A stretch of 64,000 bases of DNA from Brasenia schreberi (GCA_036023115.1 JAYKKT010000041.1:8332001-8396000); one strand, 5' to 3'. Positions 1 through 12,949 are shown, counted from the stretch's first letter. Numbers and translations: made by a program. Notes: generated by a model not told the origin, from the sequence alone.

Positions 1-1678
1 ATATTAACTTCAAAGAAGTCCGTCGTTCCTTGATGAGTCCTCACACATGTTTTTGCACCATCATACATGATTCCAAATGTCAGATTAGTGAAAAAATATT
101 TATTGACTGATTTTGCTGATCGAACTATTGTGATCCTTAAGTATATTTAAGGATGGATGAGTATGGGACTAACCTCTTTTTCTTTCTCTTTCTTTTCGTT
201 CTCTTACTTTCTATATGTATTTCCCACCTGCGAGCCTTTAGTTGTTGCATATTTGTATATTTATTTTTTGCAGTTCTATTTATGTTCGATAGCTTTCCAA
301 CAAACATTCGTCTTTGAGCTGCGACGGTCGCAATGAGATCTTTTCCGCTGCTGTTTTCATGTTTCGAGCTCTGCTTACTAGAGCCTGCTGTCCTCAGCAA
401 AGCCCAGGTCAAAAGATTGGCTGAGATGCTCTGCTAGTGCACCATTTCAACAATGTGACTGCTATGCGGTCATTTGAGACTTGCGTCCACGCACCGTTCT
501 GGGACTCGTGTTGTCAGATATAGACCTATATGGTTCTACTGTTTCTGAACCGATGGTTCTGATCCCACCAAACCCTGAAATGGGAACTGAACAATCCCTT
601 CTTAGTCATGTTTTGATTCCTAATCAGGTTGGGTTCTAGTTTTGTTTCATTTTTCTTTGAAAAATAAGTGAAATTTCAAACCGGGTTCAATTCACATTTG
701 GAAACAATAAATGTCGTTTTGCAAAATGAGCCAAGGCAACAAAGGATGAGAGTTCAAATCTATCTTGTTCTCACCTTTTAGCTTCCCATAATGCTTATTT
801 CATCCAGCCAGGCAACCCGATCTCTCCATCTCATTTGATAGATCATGAAATTCAGTTTACCAGCCTTAGCGCACACGGTCCTCCTAAAAATCAAGGGATA
901 ATATATTCGGTTAGATCGCCAACGGGATAGAGAGTGGGTTTGGAGGCTTGGAATCTAAATGCCCAGAACGGCTATACACCGAAAGAAAGCTAGGTATATG
1001 AAATAATGAGATTCGTTCTTTTCATAATTGTGTAGTCTCCACCCATTTCAACAATCATCAAACTGAACTTTTTGAATTTTAATTTGGTGAATGGTGACGT
1101 TACGAATCACACAGTTTGGATTATGCCTTTCCAATCTAGCGTTAGCCGTAGCTGTGACACGCCAAAAAGGAACAATCACGAAAAGACTCCATAGGCCAGC
1201 TACCTGCTCCACCCTTGACGAATGTATTTACTCATTGCTTGCAATTTTTTTTTCGAGCAATGATATTAGATCAATGCAAAATAAATTAGAGCAGAATATG
1301 GTGCAAACTTTAAATGGAAACCACAAGTCGCTCCCATGCATAAAAAAAACAAAGCTTAAAAGTATGGAAGTGATCCATATTTTCTGTGCGACAAAAGATT
1401 GTGAGTTTGCCTAGTTTCGAAAGATTCTGTGCCTTTTACGAGAGAGGACATAAGATAGTAAAGATTATACCCCTTATGTGTGATGGTATAAGATAATAAA
1501 ATAATATACATCATCTCGAAGGAGGAACACTTGTATCATTACGTCCCATGTACGAAGGGCAAAACATAATGGTATGGTAGGTCACTAGGCTCTCTCGGAA
1601 AAGAAACAGTTGAACTCTCGAGTGTGTATGTGTGTAAGAGAGAGAGAGACCGAGTATTCATAAGCAAGTAAGGCCTTG
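1..1678. other. Non-coding flank, no gene recognised
   Basis: Left edge of the window. Open frames of 91 and 107 codons occur (137-412 minus, 1091-1414 plus), but neither shows a recognisable motif, signal peptide or family signature. A short GA run lies at about 1637-1650, just before the copia LTR. Nothing else is supported. Confidence 0.5.
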
Positions 1679-2078
1679 TGTAGTTATTGGTGGTCACTTT
1701 CTGCTTCAATTAACATCAATCAAGAAATACACAAAAAAGAGTCCTTTTTTTTATTTTATGAGTTACTTTTATAAAAGAAAATTTTAAATCAAAATATTTT
1801 TTACTTTTTTCTAAAGTTATGAAAATCTCTCAAATAAAGATGAAAGTTGTTTTCAACAGAAAGCCAAGAACAAAAAATACGAGAAGTGATTAAGCCATGA
1901 ATAAATACATTGTTTACGTACAATGAAAAAGAGAAATATTAGATACACGCTTTCCTATGGAAAACCCTTGTGAATAATCGAAACAAGACTCTTCTATTCT
2001 TTTTTTCGTCTTCTTTTTCCTCTTTGAGGAGCCTTTTGACTCAGTTAGTTGAGGATCAACAACTTGTTTGCATCAACA
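1679..2078 (+). repeat. 5' LTR of the copia element
   Basis: About 400 bp beginning TG and ending CA. Its first ~280 bp align with 10549-10806, for example the shared stretches around the words cactttc, caaaatctct and gaataaagatgaaag. The start is set by the TG at 1679 and the end by CA at 2077-2078, two bases before the primer-binding site. Confidence 0.75.
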
Positions 2079-2079
2079 T

Positions 2080-2092
2080 TGTGATAAGAGCC
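2080..2092 (+). promoter_or_regulatory. Primer-binding site (initiator tRNA-Met type)
   Basis: TGTGATAAGAGCC resembles the common plant copia site TGGTATCAGAGC, which is complementary to the 3' end of initiator tRNA-Met. It sits directly after the LTR CA end, as expected. Mismatches fit the age of the element. Confidence 0.7.
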
Positions 2093-3789
2093 TCGGTTTG
2101 TTTCCTTCGAGCATCTAAGGTACGTAGATCCTACACAAAAAAAACTTACCAAAAAAGGTTTCAGGGCATAAGTTTTTCATTAAAAAAGAAAAAGGGGCAA
2201 AAAAAAATGAGAAGGAATTAGAAAGGGAAATTGCTTGTATGGCTTGTCTGCGCACAAAGAAGGAAAAATGTTAAAACCACCCTCTCTGTACTAAGAGGGC
2301 CGGTAAATCCCCTTGTTGAGGGTGGCTTGAGGTTGTCAAGAAAAAAAAATTCCAGGACTGGAGGTGGAAGAGTCAATAACCGAGATTAATTGCTTGTTCT
2401 CACTCTCTATTCTCTCTTGATTAACTTTAAAAAAAAAAATCAATATCTCAGTCCCTGTCCTTCCAATGGTTGGGACAAAGACAGAGAAAAGAGAGATGTA
2501 GTCATGGCCAACCCACCCCATGTTGAAAGTAAGGCATCGCTATGACTCCATTTGTAACGGTTGACCCTATGCCGACCGAACCCGATAAAATCCTGTAAAC
2601 GATGAACACATGGAATAAAGGAGAAAGAGATTGGATCCCGTCTTCTTGGCCACAAACAAACAAATGAGTAGAGTGCAGATGAGGCACAAAAAAGAAGAAG
2701 AATTGAGAGAGGAAATAGAGGGCACATATTGGCTCTCTCTTTCTCTCTCTCCTTAGGCTTAAAAGGCATTGGCAAAATCATGGTTTACACAAACCATGGT
2801 TTCGCTGAAACCAGGGGCAAATAAACTTCCTTTTTTTGTGGTTTTTGAAAAAATGAAATAGAAAACCACCAATGGTTTCGTGAATCCACGAGATGGAAAC
2901 CGTGACCACCAACGATTTTCAGTAAACCTACTTGAAACTCGATATGGAAAGATTATTCTACCTCTTTCAGTTATGAGAATTACAATATGTCATCATGCTA
3001 AATTATAGTTTAGCCTAGATTTTCTAAATTAAAATACCAAAATGCTCCTATTGGCTAAGAGTATTATAGCCTGCCACTATAATTTATGAAAACATCCAGA
3101 TATTTTAAAGTAAAATATCTTAAATATCCCTATATGCTTGAATGTACATATCTTTCCTTTGACAATTAGTTAAAATTATAAAATATCAAACTATAAATTT
3201 ACGGTTTTGTTCTTGTATAATTTATTGATTTATGAGACCCAATGATTAGTGTGGTTTTACAGTTCAATCCCTGACTCTTTGCCATATTCTCCGTTATGCC
3301 ACCTGACAAAAGTACTTTTTTGCCCTTCTCTTTTCTACAAAATATCATGAGACAAATTTACAGTTTTATCCTTCACTATTTATTCAAATTACGGAATAAA
3401 CAAGAATTGTAGTTTTATTATTTTATCCCTAGTTTTTAGTTTAATTTACTAAAATAGAAAAAGTTAAAATTACATGTTTGCCCACTACTTGCAAAGAAAT
3501 TACAAAAGTAATATGAAGGATTGTTTTCTGTCCTCAGACTTATTTTGAAATCACAATTTTTTTTTAAATTTTTAGATATTTCTAATATGGTACTTGTTTG
3601 TTATATAAATTATTATTTAATGCCTAAAAATATTTATAGTTCAATAATTGGGTATTGTGGATACTGCAATTTAGTGTCTGACTATTTTTTATTGTTGATT
3701 TCTTAAAAAATGTCTTATGACTAATTATATGCTTGTTTTATATTTTTTATTTAAAATATTCAAACCCTCTACTTGTTGTTTCTACCAAA
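2093..3789 (+). other. Leader region of the copia element, no coding signal
   Basis: About 1.7 kb, long for a copia leader, so it may include a further undiagnosed insertion. 2230-2800 is purine/pyrimidine-biased. About 2780-2935 contains repeated words such as aaaccatggttt in both orientations. 2940-3780 is very AT-rich with loosely repeated phrases like ttacagttttat. Minus-strand frames near 2336-2781 show no family signature. Confidence 0.4.
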
Positions 3790-4560
3790 TTATTAAAATG
3801 ACTTCTAGAATCTGTGTCATACGGAAAAGTTAAATGACTTAAATTTTCAAACGTAAAAAGGAATAATCCGATTGGCCATAAATTTAGAGGGTATTGATTA
3901 TGTATTTATGAAAATAATTTTACCTCCTACTCTACTTGTAATAGATGAAGGGAAAGATAAACATAAGACATTTCTAAGGATGATACTATAATAATGTTAA
4001 CTTACATAAAAGATAACTTGATTAGGGTATTTAAAGAATTTGAAACCTCTAAAGAGTTATTTGACTCTTTGACCACTAAATATAATATTATAGCTAACCT
4101 GCATGTCTAGCTACTCTTTCAAAAATATAATTCAGAAAATTTTAATCAAATGTTGGTAATGACTAGAGATTTAACTGTAATGAAGTCAATCATTTCAAAA
4201 CCGATAAAGATATCTATAATTCTAAATAGTCTCTCCTTTCCTTGAACATAGTAACCACAACACTTAGACTTTGATCATATTTTACCCTTGCTGAACTCCC
4301 ATTGAAACTAGCAATTGAACAAGAATATACGAAAAAAATAAAGAGAAAAATTACTAGTTGCTAAAGATGATTTAGGGTTAAGTTGTAAAACAACTAGAAT
4401 AAAAAGAAACCAAATAAAAGATTTGATAAAAATAACAACAAAAAGGATGATTAATTTTTTAAGAAATCATAAGAATCCGCTTCTCAAATAAAGTGCTTCA
4501 ACTCCAGCAAAATGAGACACTACAAACAAGACTACCACAATAAAAAGAACAATAGTGATA
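3790..4560 (+). pseudogene. Copia gag remnant
   Basis: Conceptual translation with interrupting stops reads KLNDLNFQT near 3829, like the start of plant copia gag proteins (KLNGxNYxxW). A typical gag core, LIRVFKEFETSKELFDSL, follows near 4018-4072. A decayed zinc knuckle at 4494-4535 reads CFNSSKMRHYKQDY: the second Cys of the CX2C motif is Ser. Gag forms the virus-like particle and the knuckle binds RNA. Multiple stops make it non-functional. Confidence 0.75.
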
Positions 4561-4639
4561 ACAACCAATGACGCGGACCAAGAGAGAAGTAGGACATATT
4601 TTGTGTAATTTCTTAGTGCCTTTACATAGACCGCCATAT

Positions 4640-5107
4640 GACTAGTTGGTAAATTGACTCTAGAGCGACTCGTTATCTCTCAAAAAATAAAGAAAGAGAA
4701 ATGGATCTAAAGTAATTCAATCCTAGAGAGCATCTAGTTTACATGTAAAATAACACTTTTTCTGATATTCTTGGATTGAGGATTTTTTAAAAAGACATAC
4801 CAATTCTACTTAATAATGTATTAATTGTGCTCTCTTTTAGGCATAATCTTGTATTGGTTTTTGCCTTGGTAAAAAAAGGGTTTGAAGTCAGGTTTGTTCC
4901 TAACAAAGTTATTATGTAAAAACATGACAAGATAACTTTTTCAGGTTTAATTGATGTTGAAAATGGTTTGTTTAAACTAAATGAAAATAAAAATAAATTT
5001 TTTATGCTTATATTGATTGTGTAGATATAATTGATATAAACTCTTATAGCATATAAGTTTGAAAATGTTGAGAAAATTAACCTACTTTAACTTATTGCCT
5101 TGATTTC
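4640..5107 (+). pseudogene. Copia protease and gag-pre-integrase remnant
   Basis: The aspartic protease active site is visible at 4653-4670 as IDSRAT, against the usual IDSGAT; a stop precedes it where Trp normally sits. Downstream, near 4845-4990, the frame reads HNLVLVFALVKKGF and later SGLIDVENGLF, which fit the linker between protease and integrase. The segment ends at the target duplication ATTTC (5103-5107) of the solo LTR; coding similarity resumes after 7786. Confidence 0.65.
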
Positions 5108-7781
5108 TGTAAACATGAAAATTTTCACTTCTAGTTTAGCAAACTCGAAGTGAACTTTTTCGTGCCTATGCTTGCGCAAGCATGCCAGCTAGCTTACACA
5201 AACTAGCAAAGGTTTTTAAACTTTTTTCTGACTTCTGGCGATTGTAGACAAGCGGACTCTTTTCGCTTTAAACCTTCTTTAACCGATGCTCAAGGGTCGG
5301 TTTAAGTGCTTAGAAACTTCGATTTTCAAACAAGTTTTTACTTCAAACGATAAGTATTTTGACAAATTCGGTTTGTGCACTCTTTGCCAATTTTATTATG
5401 ACGGTTGGATGACCCTAAATTGCTTGCAAGTTTTATTTGTTTAGGCCTGATGTGTGTGCGGAATGTGTGGCCTAGTTTCAACGTGGTTTTAGCGAGGGTT
5501 CGAGAGATTTGCCACAATGAGCGGATGCAGAGATGCTATAAATTGTGTTTTGGGTTTTTGAGAACGATGATGAGAACTCACCCGAATTGAAATTGCAACT
5601 CACTCGACTTTCACGAAATAAACTCACGCGAATTTAAAGTGCAACTCACTCGACTTTCACAAAAGTAAACTCACGTGAATTTAAAGTGCAACTCACTCGA
5701 CTTTCACAAAAGTAAACTCACGCAAATTTAAAGTGCAACTCACTCGAATTTAAGTGTAACTCACTCTACTTTCACAAAAGTAAACTCGCACGAATTTAAG
5801 TGCAACTCACTCTACTTTCACGAAAGTAAACTCACGCGAATTTAAATAAATATACTTGCTTAAGAACAGAAGGGGTTCGAAGTATAGAATGTTTATAATG
5901 TATATTGAGGCAGAGAGCGGAAAGGCTCAAGTGCATGTGAGTGTAAAGAGTGGAAAGGCTCAATTACTCGTGGGTGCGATCATGTTCAACCACCAGATAA
6001 GAGCGAAAAGGCTCAAGTGCTTGTGGGTACGATCGTGTTCATCCACCAGTTAAGAGCAGAAAGGCTCAAGTGCTCGTGGGTACGATCGTGTTCATGCACA
6101 AATATTACAACATGGGGGGAGGCTTCGCTCCATTACTACAACCTCATTCCGAATTGAATTTAAGAGAGAAAGCGGTTTAAAATAAAAGTTTTAAACACTT
6201 ACAATTTTTCCCTTTGATCGAGCTCGTGGTTCGGTTCGATGCAGCCCTCTTTTGGGTGTGGTTCCTCTAGGTCAAGGTTCGCCCCAAGTTGCAGCCGTGA
6301 GCTAGGTCAAGTCAGCCCCAAGGTGCAACTGGTTTGCCAAGGTACAACCCAAGGTTGGTTGGTTTAGCTGGGTTCGACCAGGTCAAAAAAAAAGGGGGGG
6401 TTCGGCCAGGTCTTGGTAAGCCCAAAGTGTGTAAGTAAAAGGTGGTTTAAGATGGTTCAACAAGCACCAGGTCAGCCGTGAGCTAGGTGGGTTCGACCAA
6501 GTCGTGGTCAGCTCCAAGTGCAGCCAATTCAACTACAACCAACTCCAAGGTTTGGTGTGGTTCAGCCAAGTCAAGACAACCCGGTCCAAGGTGGGTTCAA
6601 GGTAGGTTGGTCAGGTTCAAGGCAGGTCGGCCAGGTTCAACGGTGAGCTAGGTGGGCCGGCCAGGTTCAGCCGTGAGGTTTTGGTTCAAGGGCTCACCTT
6701 GTTGCAGCCAGTCCTCCTTGGTCAACCTCGGTTCGGCCAGGTGTAGCCCACTCTTGGTCAAGCTCGGTTCGGCTAGGTGTAGTTGGTCCACCTTGTTGCA
6801 GTCGTGATGCAACCCACTAGCCCAAGTCGAGCCATCTTGGTTGCAACCCACCTTTGGTCAAGAGCCTTTGTTGCAGCCCACTAGCCCAAGTCGAGACAAC
6901 TTGGTTGTAGCCCACCCCCTAGGTCAAGCCAACAAGGTTGCAACCCACTCCCCTAGGTCAAGACAACAAGGACAAGCCCACCTTTGTTGACATTCACTCC
7001 CTCTCTCTCCTCCTTTCCCCAAGCTCCCAATTTTCCAAACTTGGATTCACGTGACCCCCCTTGGCCTTATTTATAGGCCAAGGGTGGTTCTTTGGATTGT
7101 GTTTTAGATCCTAGGATCCAACCCAATCCAATCTTCCATGGGACCTGGATTTGGATTTTTTTGTCTATATTCAATCCAAACTTTTCTTTTGAGTCCCTTT
7201 TTGGTACATGAAATAGACGATTTTCGAGCGGGCTTCGGTTCCTTAGCGACCCATTTTTAGGCTGGGTTTTCCCCAGTCCTTTTGTCCGACCAATTTCTCG
7301 CTTTCAAGACCTTTTGATGTTTGGTTTTGATCTGTCTAATCTCGTTTCAAGTCTGTTTTTGATGAGGTCGATCTTGGATTTTTCAAAAGACTCTGATTTT
7401 CATTTTGACAAGCTTGGTGCTTGATTTTTGACGGCTTTATCAGGGTCTTGGTTTTATTTTTCATTTTTGGAGCTGAGTTTGACTTTTGAAGTGGACACCA
7501 GTTTCGATCCTCCGTCTCGCTTTTTATCCGGATAGGTTGGGCCTCTCCTTCACTTCTTGACCTGATCTCAAGTTGGTTTTTGGATCGGGTTTCACTTGTC
7601 CGTTGGAGTTGTTTTGCAATCCTTAAGTTTTTTACTTTAATTCAAAACCTTTATTTTGAAATATTTTTCGAAAATGTTTAAACTTCAAAATTTCGAGGTT
7701 TTTATAAGTTCAAAAGGTTGTGAGACAGTTTTCGAAATTCAGGAGTTTGTTTGAAAACATTCTCATTTTGGGGTGTTTACA
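5108..7781 (-). mobile_element. Solo LTR of the long-LTR Ty3/gypsy family
   Basis: The 2674-bp sequence starts TGTAAACATG and ends GGTGTTTACA on the plus strand. It is flanked by an exact 5-bp duplication ATTTC (5103-5107 and 7782-7786). Its left end matches the minus-strand form of the LTRs of elements A-D (GTGCC..., tagcttac-type words, then a GGGGTGTTTACA terminus), so the LTR lies on the minus strand. There is no internal region: the product of LTR-LTR recombination. It contains the family's short aagagcggaaaggctcaa-type repeats at about 5930-6080 and a TATA-like sequence at 7067-7075. Confidence 0.95.
7067..7075 (-). promoter_or_regulatory. TATA box of the solo LTR
   Basis: TATAAATAA on the minus strand, in the position where all better-preserved LTRs of this family carry TATAAATA or TATAAAAG, just downstream of the ATCC/GGAT-rich segment. 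It would start transcription leftwards. Confidence 0.55.
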
Positions 7782-7786
7782 ATTTC

Positions 7787-8640
7787 ATGAAAACACTTTT
7801 AATAAGTGTGAAACCTGTATACAAGAGAAAATTATCAAAAAATGATTTTACAAAGAAATAATTAAGACAACCTTATTAAGAATTATTCACACCAATTTAT
7901 GTGGACCCTTTAATGTAAGATCTCATCATGGAAAGATATATTTTATAACCTATATCGATGATTATTCGATATATACATATATTTCTCTTGGTACATAAGT
8001 ATGAGGCACTTGAAGTATTCAAATAATATAAGCAAGAAGTTGAAAATCAATTAGGAGCGACAATTAAAGCCTTAAGGTCAAATTGAGCTAATGAATACAC
8101 CTCTACAGAAGTTTTAGAATGTTGATAAGACTTTAGTATTACAAAACAAAATATTATGTCCAAAATACCTTAACAAAATAGTGTAGCAGAAAAGATATAA
8201 TAGGACCTTGTTAAATATGATTAAGTACATGTTAATTGATGCTTCTCTTCCTAAGGTATTTTGAGGAGAAGCAATAACTATAACCGTATATATATTAAAT
8301 AGAGTATCGTGTAAGGATGTATTCTCTATGTCAAGAATCTATTGCACATGTGGTTCTTAAGATATATTTTTATTGGATATTCTAGAAATCTATCGCACTA
8401 GGTACGTGTAAAGCTGTTTTGGAAAGATGTGGTTTGGTAGAAAAACATACTTGAGTCATCTTAAGAGGAGAGAATCGATTGCACATGTGAAGATCCTTGA
8501 TCAGTATAGGGATAAGCTAAACAATAAGTCCTTAAGATATATTTTTATTGGATATTCCAAAGGTTTTAAGGGATATCAATTTTATCATAAGGACTATAGT
8601 TTAATAGAAAGTATAGATGTTGAATTCTTAGAGTAAACTA
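7787..8640 (+). pseudogene. Copia integrase remnant
   Basis: The zinc-finger half CETCIQEK is visible near 7807. The catalytic core follows with IHTNLCGPF (from 7884) and YIDDYS near 7951, and a decayed QNSVAEK segment near 8175-8195 corresponds to the third acidic residue. An intact stretch at 8427-8636 reads HLKRRESIAHVKI...YIFIGYSKGFKGYQFY, the usual end of copia integrase. Stops and frameshifts occur throughout. Confidence 0.85.
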
Positions 8641-8899
8641 GGAATGATATTCTTGAAAATGATGATGAATGCATTGATGATTTAGTTTATTGAGATCTTT
8701 TGTCATTTGAACCATAGATTCCAATCCAAATGACCTTCATAAGATAATAGAAACTTTAAGTGGACATAAAAGATATAAAGTTACACTGTCCTACTTAAAG
8801 GATTATCACACTTACCGTATATAGGAAGTGTATAATTCAATAAATTTAGATGAGTTGATTGATAACATGACATATCGACATGCTATCAACTCATCTTAA

Positions 8900-9665
8900 T
8901 TAACAGACTGAAAAGAAGTCATGGATAAAGAAGTTGAATCTATTAAAAAAAACTAAGTTTGAGAACTACCTGATTTGCTAAAAGGAAGAAAAACCTTAGG
9001 TTATAAATTGGTTCGCAAAAAGAAATACAAAGTTGATAAAACAATCGACAAATTTAAAGCGAGATTGGTTGGAAAGGGATTCTCGCAAAATGAGGAAATA
9101 GATTATGTTGAGATATATTCTCCAATTACAAAATTTGCATCCATTAGAATTATTCTAACTATTTCATCATATTATAATTTTAGATTTACATGAGTTAGAT
9201 GTAAAGATTGCCTTTTAAAATAGAGATTTAGATGAAATCATCTATATGCAATAGCAAGAAGTGTATGTTGTTAAAGGCCAAAAAAATAAAGTATAGAGGT
9301 TGAAAAAAGGCCTATATGGTATTAAACAACCACCTCGTCAATCATATTTGACTTTCTTAAATACCATTCTAGAACTTGCATTGTGTCTAATGAGATGATT
9401 GTCATTCTATCGTTATACATAGATGACATATTGTTGACTAGGAATGACAATGAGATCATTGTCAAAACCAAGCCATGGTTAAACTCAAGATTCAAAATGA
9501 AGGATATGGGAGATGCATCTTATATTCTGGGTATAAATATTTCTCGTGATAGAGAATCTAATCTTCTATGTTTGAGTCAAAAAAAAAAATTGATTATATC
9601 CTTAAAAAGTTTAAAATGGGTGAGTGCAAGCCTACAGCTACACCTGTTGTTAAATGGGTCACATT
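8900..9665 (+). pseudogene. Copia reverse transcriptase remnant
   Basis: Frames in order read DKFKARLVGKGFSQNEEIDY (9043-9105) followed by SPITKFASIR, then LDVKIAF, then LKKGLYGIKQPPRQ near 9300-9340, and the catalytic box LYIDDILL near 9413-9436. These are sequential conserved blocks of copia RT. At least four stops or shifts interrupt them. Confidence 0.88.
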
Positions 9666-9689
9666 AAGTAAGGTTAGTGTCCTCGTGAG

Positions 9690-10365
9690 GGACAAAACAA
9701 GCCTAATGTTCCTTATATAGAAGTTATGGGTAGCTTGATGTATGCGATGTTGTGTACAAGACCTGATATAAGCTTTGTTGTTGGTCTTGTGAGTAGATAT
9801 CAAAGTAATCTTGGTTGGCAACATTGGATAATTTTGAAAAAGATTCTATGATATCTCAAAAGAACAAAAGACTTGAAATAGTATTTTCAAGGAGTTGAAC
9901 TAAAAGTGGTAGGATACTCAAATGCCGACATGGTTGGGAGCAAAGATGATAACAAGTCAACTACCGATCAAATATTCTTATTTGGAGGTAGTGTTGTTTC
10001 TTTGGCTTCAAAGAAATAGAGTTGCGTAACATTGCATACATAAGAAGTTAAATATGTTGCTTGTAGTATGACTGCAATAAGTGCTATTTATAGAAATCAC
10101 TTCATACATGATTTAAAATTGGATATAAGCAACGAGCTTATTGTCATTTATTATAACAATAATGCAACAATCACTCTTATTAAAAGTGGAGCTGACTCAA
10201 GAAGCAAACATATAATGGTTAAATATCACTATGTTCATGATATGCTTAAAAGAAATGAGATATAAACAACTAATGATAATGTTGGCCGACCCCTTCACTA
10301 AAGGTATCTCAAAAGAACTTTTTATTAAACATGTTATGCACATGGGTTTGAGATATGCCTAGAAT
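9690..10365 (+). pseudogene. Copia RNase H remnant and pol end
   Basis: After RT the frames give the usual GSLMYAMLCTRPDI-like block near 9730-9770, then SRSKHIMVKYHYVHDMLKRNEI (to 10265) and ADPFTKGISKELF near 10287-10325, all standard for the end of copia pol. Reading-frame breaks separate the blocks. Confidence 0.82.
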
Positions 10366-10536
10366 ATGAGTGTAGGAATACACTTTGTTGAATGTTGTGC
10401 ATGAAAAATATATTGATTATGGAAAACCACATAACAGGGAAAAATTATAATTTACTTACAACTAGAAAATGATACAAGAAAACCCTCAAAATAATGGGGG
10501 ACAAGATTAGTGTATCATAAATATTGACTCAAGTAG

Positions 10537-10806
10537 CCAAGTGGGAGATATAAGTTATCGATAACCACTTTCGGCCTCAATAACATCAACCATGAAATAT
10601 AGGAAGAAGGGCCCTCTTTTCGGATTTCATGAGTTGCTTTTACAATTTTTTTTAAAATCAAAATAGTTCTTTGCTTTTTTTTTTTAAAAAAATTATCAAA
10701 ATCTCTGAATAAAGATGAAAGTTGGCTTTAACGGAAAGCCTAGGATGGAAAACATGAGAAGAAATTAAGCTATGAATAAATATATTTTTCATGTACACGC
10801 TTCTCA
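10537..10806 (+). repeat. Polypurine tract and truncated 3' LTR of the copia element
   Basis: The tract caagtgggaga (10538-10548) immediately precedes the LTR start at 10549, whose TG has become TA. Similarity to 1679-2078 fades near 10806, so roughly the last 120 bp of the LTR, including its CA end, are missing. No target duplication can be checked on this side. Confidence 0.7.
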
Positions 10807-11098
10807 TACCTGAGTAGTCTCTGTGGAAGAAGAAGGATGTTTCCCCAAGACACCGACCAAGAAAATATACAAAGGCTTCTCATATTCATCTACTTATAGA
10901 ACCAGGCATAATTAAACAAGCACCAAGCTAAACAAAGTTACTCATTTAAATAGAAACAATTGAGCAATTTAGCAAACTCCATGGTGAAAATAAATCACTT
11001 CAAATTTAGTATAGTTTAAATGATTCAATAACTAGGCTAGGAGTTCCAAACCGAATTAGTCTACGTGTTCATGCAGATCCATGTGGATATACACCTAA

Positions 11099-11373
11099 GT
11101 TAGTTTTTCAGTTATTACATATAGATGATATATTTATATATTATACTTCTATACACGTATATGTATATAGCATATATGTGACATGTATGCATGGTTTTCT
11201 ATAATAGCTGAAAACATTTTGGATATTTATGTTCTACTGGAATTCTCTTCAATAATAGACTCTTTCAAGTAAAACAAGTAGTTGTTGCAACTTTTTCTCT
11301 CCTTTTATTTTCTTATTGATATATTCTTAGATCAACAACATCATATTTGATTTGGTTTATTGTAAAGAAGACC
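11099..11373 (+). repeat. 275-bp direct repeat, copy 1
   Basis: Aligns base for base, with scattered mismatches, to 12672-12945; both start gttagtttttcagttatta and end with agacc. The copies lie 1573 bp apart. No coding potential and no known family recognised. Confidence 0.85.
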
Positions 11374-12369
11374 CAAACCACCATAAACAATGGATTTTTG
11401 GTTGTAAATGGTGGTGGTTGACAGTGGGTTAGGGTTGTACCGCGTTCGCTCAAATCGTGTCGAGTCATGTTGGGTCGGTACAATAGTGTCTAGGTAACTA
11501 TGTCTCTTAAAGAGACACAGATATGTGTCAAGTCTAGGTTGGGTCTTTAAAACTTGATTCAAGTTCTAGTTTCGGATCCAAACAAAACTATAGAGATCTA
11601 AATTGGGTTTTTGGGGTATTGCAGGCCCATTTGAGGTTCAATTATGATGTATTTTGGACCATTGGATTCATAATAAAATTAGGTAACTATCATATGGAGG
11701 TTGAAATATTAAGTTTTAGAAATTAACTGTATGTTAAGAGATATCTAGGCTAGGAAAGGAAAATTATGAATCCTAAAGGGATCAACTAAGACTTATGATG
11801 GTATACGCATATGATGCTCATGTTAAATGACTAAGGGTTATATAGATGAAAATGAATCTTAGGTGAACTATAGATGCTTGATAAAAAACCAGAAATTAAT
11901 AGACTAAAAGATTAAACTCACGAGGTTGGAATTAGGTTACCGAAAAATGGATAATTTCCTTTGGTGGTCAGCCCAATCCTTGATGTTAAAGATAACACTA
12001 CAATAAGACAAAAAGAGAGAGAGAGAACTTGAATTTCTGATTTCTTCTCCACTTGCTTTCCCTTACAAACCTTATTTATAGTTTTTCTTAGCGTGTCTTG
12101 AAAAGAAAAATTTAATATAGCATTTCTCACTTTCGAAAAGTAAAACAATAAAAAGCAAGAAGCTAAATTTTTTGGTATTTACATGGGTTGTATTTCCTCC
12201 TTAAGGTTGCTGCAAATGGCAACTTCAATAATTTCACAAGAATGAAAATTGTTGGCTGCTCATTTTTCTGTTTTGATTCAACCCTTCTATTCTCATGCCA
12301 TGTATACATTACATATATAGCTATATATTATATAGATATAATTAACATACATGGATATCATATTAAAGC

Positions 12370-12431
12370 CACACACACATGCATACATACATACATACAT
12401 ACATACATACATACATGTATTTTATGTAAAT

Positions 12432-12476
<45 letters not shown>

Positions 12477-12553
12477 CTAAGGAAAAGACATACATATTTT
12501 CTTATACTACACACATATACATATGTCTGTATACACTTACCTAGTGTTATATA

Positions 12554-12622
<69 letters not shown>
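12370..12622. repeat. Microsatellite cluster (CATA)n, (CA)n, (TA)n
   Basis: Consecutive simple repeats: (CATA)n at about 12380-12416, (CA)n 12432-12459, (TA)n 12459-12476 and a longer (TA)n 12560-12622 with one interruption. Likely length-polymorphic and error-prone in assembly. Confidence 0.95.
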
Positions 12623-12625
<3 letters not shown>

Positions 12626-12671
12626 ACCTATAGTACATAAATCTATATAGTTTTATATGTAAAATATATAG

Positions 12672-12945
12672 GTTAGTTTTTCAGTTATTACATATAAATA
12701 TATTTATATATTATACTCCTATACATATATATGTATATATAGCATATATGTAAGATGTATTCATGGCTTTTCATAATAGCTGAAAGCATTTTGGATATTT
12801 TTGTTGTATTGGAATTCTCTTCAATAATAGACTCTTTCGAATAAAGCAAGTAGTTGTTACAACTTTTCCTTTCCTTTTATTTTCTTTTTGATATATTGTT
12901 AGATCAACAACCTCATATTTGATTTGGTTCATTGTAAAGCAGACC
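12672..12945 (+). repeat. 275-bp direct repeat, copy 2
   Basis: Second copy of the sequence at 11099-11373, same orientation. It is followed almost directly by a truncated gypsy LTR terminus. Confidence 0.85.
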
Positions 12946-12949
12946 TTGA

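Larger units (their letters stand above)
1679..10806 (+). mobile_element. Degenerate Ty1/copia retrotransposon, interrupted by a gypsy solo LTR
   Basis: Reading left to right it holds an LTR, a primer-binding site resembling the initiator-Met type, gag, protease, integrase, reverse transcriptase and RNase H, then a polypurine tract and a damaged second LTR. Integrase before RT is the order that defines Ty1/copia. Every domain is broken by stops and frameshifts, and the two LTRs align only roughly, so the insertion is old. A 2.67-kb gypsy solo LTR (5108-7781) splits the gag-pre-integrase region. The element cannot be autonomous. Confidence 0.9.

Noticed and set aside
2336..2781. Minus-strand frames of 61-113 codons near the copia leader
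   Set aside because: Overlapping frames with low-complexity sequence and no motif.
12188..12554. Open frames with repeated CIHTYIHT / HTHTHTH
   Set aside because: They are translations of CATA and CA microsatellites.
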